A stretch of 40,397 bases of DNA. It comes from Paludibacteraceae bacterium (GTDB taxonomy: Bacteria; Bacteroidota; Bacteroidia; Bacteroidales; Paludibacteraceae). The notes under the pieces were generated by a model. The model was not told the DNA's origin. It did not search any database and was given only the letters and a program-made list of their open reading frames with translations. This document shows, one piece after another, positions 15,295 through 23,443 of the stretch; positions within the stretch are counted from its first letter, which is position 1; each line of letters starts with the position of its first letter. The DNA lies in assembly GCA_017450605.1 (NCBI GenBank), contig JAFSTG010000091.1:1-40397 (forward strand), written 5' to 3'. A program made the position numbers and the translations under genes.

Positions 15295-16503
15295 TTAGTC
15301 CTCCGAGTTTATGGTTGTAAAACCGAGTTCAACATCAATGTACTTGCTATATCCGAAAGGCTTTACTTTCAGCTGCACGGCAATGCGTGAAGTTGAAGCA
15401 ATCTGCTGTTCGGGGTTGATGTAGCATTGTACACCCATATCAGCTGAGTCGTCAGGGTCGGCACCAAGTTCGCCCTGTGCGGTCATCTGATTTACAATGG
15501 CTGCTACCATTTCAGCCTCCCACGACTTAACCACAGACGGCACAAGATAGCCGTCGTTGGTGATTGGTATTTCGTCGTTGACATTCTCCAGCATCGTAAT
15601 ATAGGCAATGCGATATGCCTTGTCTATGGTACGACGACGGGCAATACTTCGGTAGTCGTCGCTGTCTCCGCAAGCGAGGCAGTCGTCAGTAAAGAAGTAG
15701 CCGCTTTTGCCGGTGAAGCAACGGAAGGTGATGAAACCTTTGTCGTGGAGAGTTTCCACATCGGCTACTGACGGATCTTCGTCATCAATATACACATGTG
15801 CAACAGATAGCGCACCGTCCTTGACACGACCGATATGCCTTTGCACCGGACACTCTGCAATACGACCGGCCAGCAGACCGACGGCAGCACCTTCTGATTC
15901 AGCTACAGTGTCGCCGATGAGCAAGCCCACACGGTTGAATGACATACTTGTCAAGTCCGGCAATGCGGTAAGGTTGGCTTTTTTATATCCACGAGCCGCG
16001 ATAATTACAAACAAAGGTGCGTATAGTTGCGTTGTTGCCCATTCGGCAAGTGCCTGTCCGTTGGTTGCGGCAAGTACAACATCATTGTCAAGACCATTGA
16101 CAAGCGTCACTTCGTAGTCGGATGCCGGTTGGTATGCCACTACAAGTGCGCGGATGCGACCATTGGCAACTTGTACGAGTTTACGTGCATAGGCGTTGGT
16201 GCGGTCGAGAGCATCTGACGGTTTAACTGTAGAAGGCAATGCCATAAGCCACAACTCCTGACCATCGCCTGCTTGGGTATAGAACTCCTTGACATGCTTG
16301 TAGAGGAAAGCGTTGTTGCCTTCTGTAACGCCAAGTGTAGTCAGGTCGTCGAATTTCTTGAGTATATAGGCGGTAGCGGTTTTGAGTTTGCCTTCACCGG
16401 CGACTTCGGTTCCTGTTACCACCATACCCACAACGCAATCAGCACTCGGACTTACCGAACCTAATGCTCCGTTTGTGAAGTCTATTTTTACTCTTGGAAA
16501 CAT
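15295..16503 (-). CDS. Tail sheath protein (DUF2586-like)
   Basis: The 402-residue protein opens MFPRVKIDFTNGALGSVSPS, a beginning seen in DUF2586 sheath proteins of Bacteroidales Mu-like phages. Further marks are YTQAGDGQELWLMALP near 100, IAGRIAEC-type VGLLAGRIAECPVQRHIG near 210, and the C-terminal KPFGYSKYIDVELGFT. It forms the contractile outer tube. It is followed at once by the tube gene. Confidence 0.8.
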   Translation of the reverse strand: MFPRVKIDFTNGALGSVSPSADCVVGMVVTGTEVAGEGKLKTATAYILKKFDDLTTLGVTEGNNAFLYKHVKEFYTQAGDGQELWLMALPSTVKPSDALDRTNAYARKLVQVANGRIRALVVAYQPASDYEVTLVNGLDNDVVLAATNGQALAEWATTQLYAPLFVIIAARGYKKANLTALPDLTSMSFNRVGLLIGDTVAESEGAAVGLLAGRIAECPVQRHIGRVKDGALSVAHVYIDDEDPSVADVETLHDKGFITFRCFTGKSGYFFTDDCLACGDSDDYRSIARRRTIDKAYRIAYITMLENVNDEIPITNDGYLVPSVVKSWEAEMVAAIVNQMTAQGELGADPDDSADMGVQCYINPEQQIASTSRIAVQLKVKPFGYSKYIDVELGFTTINSED

Positions 16504-16532
16504 AATCTTGTTGTTTTAGAGGTTGATATAAT

Positions 16533-16572
16533 AAGGGAGAGCGGAAAGCGGTCTGCCGTCCGCTCTTCCCGT
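16533..16572 (-). terminator. Hairpin after the capsid gene
   Basis: On the minus strand GGGAAGAGCGGA pairs with TCCGCTCTCCC with one bulged base, followed by TTATTATATC. It sits between capsid and sheath genes and could be a partial terminator or a 3' stabiliser that raises capsid mRNA relative to tail mRNA. Confidence 0.6.
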
Positions 16573-16597
16573 TTCGGATAGCTTTCACCTTATCCGT

Positions 16598-17653
16598 TTA
16601 GTTAGATGCCTTTGCGGTTACGATTGCTCCGATGGCTTCTTCTTTAAGCGGCAGGCAGATGAAGTAGTGACGCACATTGTAACGCCATTCTTGGTTCTGT
16701 GTGTCAGGTTCGTCAACGTAGGCTTTGGTTTCGCCGGTTGCTTTCATCGTACGTGGTGCATAGAAAGCAATAGAAGCGGTCGTGTCAGTGTTGGCAGCTG
16801 CCGTGCCGTATGCTACTTTCTTGTTGTTAGACGAGTTGTAACGCGGAACATCGACGAACTCATATATCTCGAAGCCGTATTGGTTAATCACCTTGCCTTT
16901 TTCAGTGTTATTGTAACGCTGAGCAAAGGTAGTGTCCTGAACGAGCAGGTCATTCACATGCTCCGGAGAGAGTACCAAAACGCGGTCGTGCGACGGCACT
17001 TTGAGCGCATCAAATTTCTCTTTGAGGTTGATGACATCCTGTACGGTCAAACGCTTGCGACCATTATATGCCGCACCTGTGGTTTCCAAAACCGGTGTGG
17101 CAGTGGAGTTTTGCGACGGTGCAAGTGCGTGCAAGGCGCGTGCGTACTTTTCTTGGTCAACGGCTTCGCGGTGGCGTTCAATAACTGTAGATTTCTTGTC
17201 ATAAGACAGGCCTCGTACTTCGTCATCAGTAACCTTGGTTGCCTTGGTCTGGTATTTGTCAAGACCTATCGCTTTGTTAGCGTCAGTGAGCGACTCAACA
17301 CCGATAGGATAAGTAGAATTGTTTACCAACACGGTCGGGTCACCTCCAAGGTCAACAAAATTAATAGTGTTGTTTTTTGCTACTGCCGAGTCGAAACTGC
17401 GGATTTTGTTTATCCAACCTATACTCTCGGCTGCGTTGCGGAAGGCTTTGATTGTTTCGCCTGTCCATATCTCTGTATAAAGACCGGCACGCAGTCCCTG
17501 AATACCGAACATCGGTGACACAGCTGCGACGGCATTCAACGCCACAGCTCCCACTACAGGGCTAAAGCCCGCCATTGCGGCGACTGTTCCGCCGCAGATT
17601 GCATTTGCCACTACGGCAAAAAGCATGATGAGGATTGTTTGAAATCGTTTCAT
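16598..17653 (-). CDS. Major capsid protein with hydrophobic N-terminus
   Basis: The 351-residue protein from about residue 60 on has the HK97-like capsid pattern of Bacteroidales Mu-like phages: YTEIWTGETIKAFRNAAESI, then SFDSAVAKNNTINFVDLGGD, then YDKKSTVIERHREAVDQEKY and a C-terminal EWRYNVRHYFICLPLKEEAI. The first 55 residues are odd: MKRFQTILIMLFAVVANAIC followed by GGTVAAMAGFSPVVGAVALN look like a signal peptide and membrane helix. This part is probably removed by the prohead protease. Neighbouring genes are protease/scaffold before and sheath after. Confidence 0.85.
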   Translation of the reverse strand: MKRFQTILIMLFAVVANAICGGTVAAMAGFSPVVGAVALNAVAAVSPMFGIQGLRAGLYTEIWTGETIKAFRNAAESIGWINKIRSFDSAVAKNNTINFVDLGGDPTVLVNNSTYPIGVESLTDANKAIGLDKYQTKATKVTDDEVRGLSYDKKSTVIERHREAVDQEKYARALHALAPSQNSTATPVLETTGAAYNGRKRLTVQDVINLKEKFDALKVPSHDRVLVLSPEHVNDLLVQDTTFAQRYNNTEKGKVINQYGFEIYEFVDVPRYNSSNNKKVAYGTAAANTDTTASIAFYAPRTMKATGETKAYVDEPDTQNQEWRYNVRHYFICLPLKEEAIGAIVTAKASN

Positions 17654-17680
17654 ATCAGAAAAAGTTTTTGAAGTTTGTAA

Positions 17681-18643
17681 TTAGTCGTTCATTTCCGGCA
17701 TGATGCCATATTCCTTTTGGTACAATGTTTTGTACTGTTCAGGCTGTTCCTTACGGAGTGCTTCGAGCTTGTCTGTAGGAACATCGCTCAGTGTTTTGTA
17801 CTCACCTGTTGCAGGTGTGTTAGTGGGGTGAATGAGGTTGCTCGGTTTTTGTGCCGGTGCTATCAGGTCAAGCGTATCTTTCAGCGATGCAAAACCAACC
17901 TTTTTGCCGAGTTCGACAAAATGGTCTTTCTTGTCTGCCGTGAACTTGCCTTCACTGATTGCACCATCCACAAGGGCAACGATTGCTTCATTCTGTCTTG
18001 TCTGTGCCTCTTGGCGTAGCCTTACGACTTCGGAGGCATCTTCGCGGAGTTGTGCTGCCTTCTGGAGCACTTCTTGCTCTGTGGCTGTTTCAGACATACC
18101 AAGAGCCAATGCAATCTGTTTTACGTCCATTTGAATAGATGTTAAAGGGTTTGTAATTGGTGTTAAAAATATCTCGCCCTTGCCTTGAGCAAGGTTGATG
18201 ATGTCATCGTGTTCGTTGTAGAGAACAATAGCATCGTCATTGGAACCAATATCAACGATACTGACCTCTATGAGTTTTGAGCGGCTGACGGTGGCATATT
18301 GCTGACCTTGCAGCAACACAGATGGGTCGCTGCTCTCCTCTATTACTTTAAGACCTGCACTGACCATTTTCAGAATACCGGCATCCCATTTCGCTTTGAC
18401 GCGGCGTGCGAACTCATCGCCTTCGTCAAAGACCGGCGTGCCTATCAGATTATCACCGTCAATGTGCAGGTTCTCGACACGACCGAGCGGCAGCACCTCA
18501 TCGGTTGTGCCACGCCACGGACGCGTGTGCATCCATAGCAATATTGGGTTGCGTTGGTATTGGGTGAGGTCGATACCTTCAGTCAAAACGCGGAACCCGT
18601 AACTGTTAAGGCTGCCGTTTGATATAACTACTTCTTTTGCCAT
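17681..18643 (-). CDS. Prohead protease and scaffold (Mu gpI/Z-like)
   Basis: The N-terminal half of this 320-residue protein is a prohead protease: NGSLNSYGFRVLTEGID, then NPILLWMHTR with the probable catalytic His near 39, then LIEVSIVDIGSND with the Ser near 128. From residue 172 (MDVKQIALALGMSE) it becomes a charged helical scaffold. Mu makes its scaffold Z from an internal start in gene I; the ATG at 18130 here is a candidate for the same. First gene of the leftward late operon. Confidence 0.75.
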   Translation of the reverse strand: MAKEVVISNGSLNSYGFRVLTEGIDLTQYQRNPILLWMHTRPWRGTTDEVLPLGRVENLHIDGDNLIGTPVFDEGDEFARRVKAKWDAGILKMVSAGLKVIEESSDPSVLLQGQQYATVSRSKLIEVSIVDIGSNDDAIVLYNEHDDIINLAQGKGEIFLTPITNPLTSIQMDVKQIALALGMSETATEQEVLQKAAQLREDASEVVRLRQEAQTRQNEAIVALVDGAISEGKFTADKKDHFVELGKKVGFASLKDTLDLIAPAQKPSNLIHPTNTPATGEYKTLSDVPTDKLEALRKEQPEQYKTLYQKEYGIMPEMND

Positions 18644-18675
18644 AGTGATTTGTTGTTAAGAACTGATTTCGAGGG

Positions 18676-18706
18676 CAAAATTAGTGAGTTATAGCAGGCT
18701 AACCAA
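18676..18706 (-). promoter_or_regulatory. Leftward late promoter
   Basis: On the minus strand TTGG (18706-18703) and TAATTTTG (18683-18676) are 19 bases apart. It would start transcription of the protease-capsid-tail operon about 25 bases before the ATG at 18643. Confidence 0.65.
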
Positions 18707-18708
18707 GA

Positions 18709-18752
18709 AAGTGTCCAACCGTTGGACTAATCAGTCCAAGCGTTGGACACTT
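18709..18752. promoter_or_regulatory. Tandem dyad operator between the late promoters
   Basis: Two 15-bp dyads, GTCCAACCGTTGGAC (18713-18727) and GTCCAAGCGTTGGAC (18734-18748), differ at one base and have centres 21 bp apart, two helical turns. The whole block is a larger inverted repeat (AAGTGTCCAAC with GTTGGACACTT). It lies upstream of the -33 box of both divergent promoters, the place for an activator of both late operons. Confidence 0.8.
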
Positions 18753-18754
18753 CT

Positions 18755-18785
18755 TTTGTATTGGGTTTGAAACGCAGTACTTTTG
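18755..18785 (+). promoter_or_regulatory. Rightward late promoter
   Basis: TTTG (18755-18758) and TACTTTTG (18778-18785) with a 19-base spacer match the Bacteroidales consensus exactly. It drives terminase through gp37-like genes, with a leader of about 80 bases that contains palindrome 7. Confidence 0.8.
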
Positions 18786-18835
18786 CACTGCAAAAGGGCG
18801 AAAGCACGCTCTTTTGGCGAAAGAATATTAACTGT

Positions 18836-18855
18836 ATTAGCCAAGATTGGCTAAT
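18836..18855. repeat. Phage palindrome 7
   Basis: ATTAGCCAAGATTGGCTAAT in the late leader, 17 bases before the terminase small subunit ATG. It could shape translation of the first gene. Confidence 0.85.
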
Positions 18856-18872
18856 ACTAAACAGACACAGAT

Positions 18873-19334
18873 ATGGCAAAAAAACAAGACATTCAACAAG
18901 AGCAACGCAAGGAACTCGCCTGCATGTACTATATGCAAGGTGTGAGTCAGAAAGATATTGCCGACAAGGTTGGTGTGAGCCGCAATACTATCTCGGCATG
19001 GGTGCGTGACGGTGGATGGGATACACGCCGCGCCGCCAAGACGGTAACGCGCTCGGAACTGGTCAAGAAAATGCTCACCGACCTTAACGACAAGTTAGAA
19101 TCAGGCAGTTGGACGGCTGACGAGATTATCAAGGTGGCTTCGGCTATTGAGAAACTCGACAAGCAGACTAACATCGTTACTATCATTGAGGTGTTCACGG
19201 CATTTAACAACTGGCTCGTGAGTCGTATGCAGGTGGATCCGGAACTGACACCGGAGGTGGTGAAGATAATCAACACCTATCAGGACAAGTTCATCAATGA
19301 GAAGCTCAACAATGTAACCATACCTATCGAGTAA
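18873..19334 (+). CDS. Terminase small subunit
   Basis: The 153-residue protein has an N-terminal helix-turn-helix (YYMQGVSQKDIADKVGVSRN, about 14-33), then helices and a C-terminal oligomerisation region. Small terminase subunits recognise the packaging start; in Mu-like phages the gene sits directly before the large subunit. Here its TAA and the next ATG overlap as TAATG, giving coupled translation. Confidence 0.75.
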   Translation: MAKKQDIQQEQRKELACMYYMQGVSQKDIADKVGVSRNTISAWVRDGGWDTRRAAKTVTRSELVKKMLTDLNDKLESGSWTADEIIKVASAIEKLDKQTNIVTIIEVFTAFNNWLVSRMQVDPELTPEVVKIINTYQDKFINEKLNNVTIPIE

Positions 19335-20878
19335 TGGCAACGAAAGCGGAAAGACAGGAGGCACTGCGCCGTTGGCGTGAGCATTGCGACAACATTCAGC
19401 GCATGACCATTGTGCCTGTGGAGAGCGAAGCGGAGCGGCTACGCCGCATTGAGCGTGCAAGGAGGGATTATGCTTTCTTTGTGTCGTGGTATTTTCCGCA
19501 TTACTGCACCGACAAAACGACCGGCAAGACTATCCCGTCCGCCAAGTTCCATATTGACGCGGCAAGGACTATACTCAAGAACCACGACCTGCGTGCCGTG
19601 TTCCAATGGGCGCGAGGTCATGCCAAGTCAACGCACATGGATGTGATGATTCCGATGTGGCTGCATTGTCAGAAGCAAAGGGAGATTAATGTGATGGTCA
19701 TTGTTGGTAAAAGTGAAGACAATGCTATCACTCTGCTTGGCGACATACAGGCGGAGTTGCAATACAACCAACGCTACATTTCTGACTTCGGCGAACAGTA
19801 CAATGCCGGCAACTGGCAGAACGGTCAGTTCGTTACTCAAGACGAGACGGCATTCTTTGCCCTTGGTCGCGGTCAGTCGCCTCGTGGTCTGCGCTATCGT
19901 GAGAACCGTCCGGACTATATCGTTATCGACGACCTTGATGACGATGAACTCTGCCAGAACGATAGTCGTGTCCGCAAAATGACAGACTGGGTTAAAGAGG
20001 CTTTGTTCGGCACATTAGGCGCACAAGGCGGTCGCTTTATTATGGTTGGCAACCTGATTAGCAAATGCTCGGTGTTGGCTGAAATTAGCAAAGCCGGCGG
20101 AGTGAAAGTGAGCAAGGTCAATGTATATCAGAAGGACGGCAAGCCGTCTTGGCCGGAGTTCTGGACGCCGGAGCGCATTGAGGCAAAGGCAGCTTTTCAG
20201 GGCTACAGGGCATTTCAGAAGGAGTATATGAATAATCCTCTGACGGAAGGTGCCGTGTTCCGCGCTGACTGGATAAGATGGAAGCCTGCGTTGCCGTTGA
20301 GAGAATACGCACAACTTGTGTGCTACACCGACCCCTCGTTCAAGCCGACCACAAAAAACGACTACAAAGCGAGCAAACTATGGGGCAAGACCAAAAGCGG
20401 CGAGCTGCATCTAATTGAGTGCTTCTGCCGTCAGACAACAGTGGTGGAGATGGTCAGGTGGCAGTATGACTTGTTTGAGCGTGTACGCGAACAGAATGCT
20501 GTTTGTCTGTTTTATATGGAGGCTAACTTCATGCAGGATATTATATTGGACGAGTTCCGGCGTGAAGGCGAGGTACGCGGCTATCAGCTGCCGCTTATTC
20601 CGGACAAACGCAAGAAGCCGGACAAATATCAACGAATAGAAGCGGTCAGTCCGCTCTGGGAACGAGGCTTTGTGTTCTACAACGAGCGTAAAAAATCCGA
20701 CCCCGATATGGTTGCCGGGTTGGAACAGACACTTGCTTTTGAAAAAGGTATGTCCGGACACGACGATAGCCCCGATGCCGACGAGGGAGCCATCTATAAA
20801 CTACAACAGGCGACAAGGCGCGATGCCTTCGAACCTATAATAAAAGAGTATCACCATTCAAGCAAATACACATGGTAA
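19334..20878 (+). CDS. Terminase large subunit (Mu gp28-like)
   Basis: The 514-residue motor protein has an ATPase domain with a Walker A-like FQWARGHAKSTH near 88-99, a Walker B YIVIDDLDDDE near 195-205, and a nuclease domain with CYTDPSFKPTTKNDYKAS near 330-347 and a late DDSPDADEG near 477-485. It packages DNA by the headful route into proheads through the portal. In a Mu-like phage the packaged DNA carries host flanks. Strong call by motifs and order. Confidence 0.9.
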   Translation: MATKAERQEALRRWREHCDNIQRMTIVPVESEAERLRRIERARRDYAFFVSWYFPHYCTDKTTGKTIPSAKFHIDAARTILKNHDLRAVFQWARGHAKSTHMDVMIPMWLHCQKQREINVMVIVGKSEDNAITLLGDIQAELQYNQRYISDFGEQYNAGNWQNGQFVTQDETAFFALGRGQSPRGLRYRENRPDYIVIDDLDDDELCQNDSRVRKMTDWVKEALFGTLGAQGGRFIMVGNLISKCSVLAEISKAGGVKVSKVNVYQKDGKPSWPEFWTPERIEAKAAFQGYRAFQKEYMNNPLTEGAVFRADWIRWKPALPLREYAQLVCYTDPSFKPTTKNDYKASKLWGKTKSGELHLIECFCRQTTVVEMVRWQYDLFERVREQNAVCLFYMEANFMQDIILDEFRREGEVRGYQLPLIPDKRKKPDKYQRIEAVSPLWERGFVFYNERKKSDPDMVAGLEQTLAFEKGMSGHDDSPDADEGAIYKLQQATRRDAFEPIIKEYHHSSKYTW

Positions 20879-21132
20879 AGTTTTTCAAAAATATGCTGCT
20901 GTACCTGCGTTTCAGAAACGCTGTCAGCCGCTGCGAGGATTTGAACGCACAGCCGCATAACGGCGGCGAGTATATAGTGGCGAATATCTGCGGCAAGCCG
21001 GCAATAGTGAACCGTCAAGGGTTTCGCGGTTTGCGCACCAAAGGTATGTTTCGACACGACCTCAAATGGTCGGATATATATGACAAGCGCATAACGCGCG
21101 AAGTGTTGAAACGCTGGTTAAACGGCAAATAA
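20872..21132 (+). CDS. Small late protein, unknown
   Basis: This 86-residue protein begins MVKFFKNMLLYLRFRNAVSR and continues with VSRCEDLNAQPHNGGEYIVA and a basic C-terminal part. Its ATG overlaps the terminase stop by seven bases. The pattern is that of short, basic, possibly nucleic-acid or head-associated proteins, but no family is recognised. Confidence 0.7.
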   Translation: MVKFFKNMLLYLRFRNAVSRCEDLNAQPHNGGEYIVANICGKPAIVNRQGFRGLRTKGMFRHDLKWSDIYDKRITREVLKRWLNGK

Positions 21133-21143
21133 ACGGTATTTAT

Positions 21144-21566
21144 ATGGCTTTTATAACTAAAGACGATTTTAAGGCGGTATGCGACCCTACGACACTCGAG
21201 GTCATCGACCAGACCGACAATGACAACCTCAATCGTGCCATCGGTTATGCGATGGAGGAAGTGGCATCGTATCTGCGCAGCCGCTATGATGTGAGTAAAT
21301 CCTTCAGTAAAGAGGGTGCGGAGCGCAATCCGCAACTTGTGATGATACTGTGCGATGTGGCTCTGTATCATTTAGTGGCATGGCTGCCCAAGCGTATCGG
21401 CTTTGAGATACGCGAGACGCGCTATAATAATGCCATATCGTGGCTAAAAGATGTGCAGTCCGGCAAGGCAACTCCAGACCTTGCCCCCCTCACGAACGAA
21501 ACCGGTGAAGACATCGGCAATCCGGTGCGATATGGTGGTTGGGACAAATCAAACTATGTGTGGTAA
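21144..21566 (+). CDS. Mu gp36-like protein (DUF1320)
   Basis: The 140-residue protein starts MAFITKDDFKAVCDPTTLEV and has an ALYHLVAWLPKRIGFEIRET segment, as in DUF1320 (Mu gp36) proteins. These are head-tail joining or neck components. In Mu it follows capsid; here it follows terminase, so gene order is rearranged. Confidence 0.7.
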   Translation: MAFITKDDFKAVCDPTTLEVIDQTDNDNLNRAIGYAMEEVASYLRSRYDVSKSFSKEGAERNPQLVMILCDVALYHLVAWLPKRIGFEIRETRYNNAISWLKDVQSGKATPDLAPLTNETGEDIGNPVRYGGWDKSNYVW

Positions 21567-21568
21567 CT

Positions 21569-21892
21569 ATGACAGGAATACAATGTAAATTATCAGACGA
21601 CCAACTCGGCTACGATTTTCTGCTTGATGTCAGATATGATAGTCATGGTTTGATAAAGCAGGGTCTGTGTTTAGGTGAAACTACTCCGCAGAACCAAGCC
21701 TTTCTGCTTGTCGCTCATAAAGGGGAGTTCAAAGAGAACCCAACTATTGGCGTAGGTATGGCAGATATTCTGAACGACCATGACTTTGCCTATTGGAAAC
21801 GACTAATCACCATCGAGTTTGAACGCGATGGTCAACATATAGACAAACTTGAGTTGAGCGCAAAAGGCTTGACTATAGAAGCGCATTATTGA
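21569..21892 (+). CDS. Baseplate wedge-like protein (gp46/W-type)
   Basis: ATG at 21569, two bases after the previous stop, gives 107 residues. The sequence LLVAHKGEFKENPTIGVGMA followed by DILND resembles the core of small baseplate wedge proteins of the gp25/W and Mu gp46 groups. That makes it a tail gene in an operon of head and lysis genes. The match is by pattern only, so it is moderate. Confidence 0.5.
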   Translation: MTGIQCKLSDDQLGYDFLLDVRYDSHGLIKQGLCLGETTPQNQAFLLVAHKGEFKENPTIGVGMADILNDHDFAYWKRLITIEFERDGQHIDKLELSAKGLTIEAHY

Positions 21893-21893
21893 T

Positions 21894-22307
21894 ATGAGAA
21901 CAATCCGCGAAATCATCATCCACTGCTCCGCCACACCCGAAGGGCGAGAGGTCAGCATCGAAGAGATACGCCGCTGGCACCGGCAGCGCAACTTTGCCGA
22001 CATCGGCTACCACTACATCATCCACCTTGACGGCACAGTCGAAACAGGCAGAGCCGAAACAGCCGTGGGCGCACACTGTCTGCACCACAACCAAAACTCC
22101 ATCGGCATCTGCTATATCGGCGGCACCGACCGACAAGGCAAACCCAAAGACACACGCACACCGGCACAGACTGCCGCCCTCGCCGAACTGATACACCGGC
22201 TCTGCGACCGCTACAACCTGCCGCTCACCGCCGTACACGGACACAACGAGTTCGCACAGAAAGCCTGCCCGTCATTCGATGTGCAGCAGTGGATTGCAAG
22301 CATATAA
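21894..22307 (+). CDS. N-acetylmuramoyl-L-alanine amidase (endolysin)
   Basis: The 137-residue protein is a single amidase-2 domain: REIIIHCSATPEG with the first zinc His, IGYHYIIHLDGTVETGR, HNQNSIGICYIGG, and VHGHNEFAQKACPSFD with the second His and the Cys ligand. It cuts the amide bond between muramic acid and the stem peptide. No signal peptide is present, so release needs a holin, which the next genes may supply. Confidence 0.9.
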   Translation: MRTIREIIIHCSATPEGREVSIEEIRRWHRQRNFADIGYHYIIHLDGTVETGRAETAVGAHCLHHNQNSIGICYIGGTDRQGKPKDTRTPAQTAALAELIHRLCDRYNLPLTAVHGHNEFAQKACPSFDVQQWIASI

Positions 22308-22330
22308 TAATACAAACAGGAGGAACCGCT

Positions 22331-22720
22331 ATGACCACAACAGAAATCATCAGTCTTATTCTCAATTTCCTGCTTGGCGGCGGACTGATAGCCGCCATAA
22401 CAGCCATTGCCACGCTCCGCAGTAGTGTCAAGGAAGCCGAAGCCCAAGCCGAACAGGCTCTCGCTGAAGCCAAGCGTATGCGTGCCGAAGCAACAGGCAC
22501 GGAACTCGTCAACGAGGAGAAAACATTGCAAATCTTCAAACAGTATATCTATGAACCCATACAGAAAGAAGCCATCAACCTGCGCCGGTCGGTCAACCGC
22601 CTTAACCGCGCCATTGAGAAAATATCCGATTGCCCTACTGCTGCTACTTGCCCTGTGCGCCGTGAGCTGCAAGACGCAAAAGACAACCCTGAAGCAGACC
22701 ACACAAACGCAGACCAATGA
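22331..22720 (+). CDS. Holin or inner-membrane lysis protein
   Basis: ATG at 22331 follows the strong site AGGAGG, and gives 129 residues. The first 30 (TEIISLILNFLLGGGLIAAI and so on) are one membrane helix; then comes a coiled coil (VKEAEAQAEQALAEAKRMRA) and a conserved-looking Cys pair near 102-108 (DCPTAATCPV). Position after the endolysin fits a holin or an inner-membrane spanin. Its 3' end overlaps the lipoprotein gene below in another frame. Confidence 0.65.
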   Translation: MTTTEIISLILNFLLGGGLIAAITAIATLRSSVKEAEAQAEQALAEAKRMRAEATGTELVNEEKTLQIFKQYIYEPIQKEAINLRRSVNRLNRAIEKISDCPTAATCPVRRELQDAKDNPEADHTNADQ

Positions 22721-23135
22721 GCAGACACAATCACGGACGGAAACCGACAGCACCGCCGCTCGCACTATCGACCTCAGGCAGGACGACCACACCGCCATCG
22801 CCGAAACACGAACCGAAGAAACGGAAACCACCGATTGGTCGGCTCCTGACTCGCTTGGCAGACAATATCCTGTCAGAACTTCGAGAACAACTACGACAAC
22901 TCGCCGAGGACAGCAGAACGATATTCAGACCACCGTCACCGATAACCGTACTGCCGCCACGCACACCGTCAGCGAAGAACAGACCGACACGCACCAACAG
23001 GAACAGACCAAGACCGACAGCAAGGTCAAGACTAAAACCACAACCCCCTCGTGGGTGATTTGGCTCATTCTCGGCATCATAGCCGCCGCAACCATTATCG
23101 TACTAATAGCACTCAAACACTACCACATAATATGA
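22614..23135 (+). CDS. Lipoprotein with C-terminal membrane helix, u-spanin-like
   Basis: From TTG at 22614 the product starts (M)RKYPIALLLLLALCAVSC, an excellent lipoprotein signal with Cys19. The middle is Thr/Gln/Glu/Asp-rich and unfolded looking. The end is SWVIWLILGIIAAATIIVLI plus ALKHYHII, a membrane helix. Outer-membrane lipid anchor plus C-terminal inner-membrane helix is the layout of unimolecular spanins such as T1 gp11, which fuse the two membranes in lysis. The first 107 bases lie inside the preceding gene. An ATG at 22551 is the other possible start. Confidence 0.7.
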   Translation: MRKYPIALLLLLALCAVSCKTQKTTLKQTTQTQTNEQTQSRTETDSTAARTIDLRQDDHTAIAETRTEETETTDWSAPDSLGRQYPVRTSRTTTTTRRGQQNDIQTTVTDNRTAATHTVSEEQTDTHQQEQTKTDSKVKTKTTTPSWVIWLILGIIAAATIIVLIALKHYHII

Positions 23136-23431
23136 CCACGGCAACAGTAACATCGCACCAATCGCTCTTTGATGTCGCAGTAGAACACTGCGGCACAATG
23201 GAGGACGCTATGCTCTTGGCGTTCCTGAACGGGCGGAGCCTGACCGATGACCTCACCAATGGCGAGCAACTGACCACCGATGAGCCGTCAGACGCTGCCA
23301 CCGTGCAGACCTTTGCCGTCAATCGCTACAAACCGGCTTCCGCCATTACACACGCCCAAATACTCGACATTCTGCAACAAGAGGAGGGCATAGAGTTCTG
23401 GGGCATAGAGTTCGACTTTATCGTTCAATAA
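23132..23431 (+). CDS. LysM-like small protein
   Basis: ATG at 23132 overlaps the previous stop (ATGA). The 99-residue product has SLFDVAVEHCGTMEDAMLLA and FLNGRSLTDDLTNGEQL, which follows the LysM pattern (residues about 10-45). Small LysM-like proteins in phages are tail protein X types or cell-wall-binding lysis helpers. The C-terminal half is not recognised. Confidence 0.55.
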   Translation: MTTATVTSHQSLFDVAVEHCGTMEDAMLLAFLNGRSLTDDLTNGEQLTTDEPSDAATVQTFAVNRYKPASAITHAQILDILQQEEGIEFWGIEFDFIVQ

Positions 23432-23443
23432 ACATAATCAACT

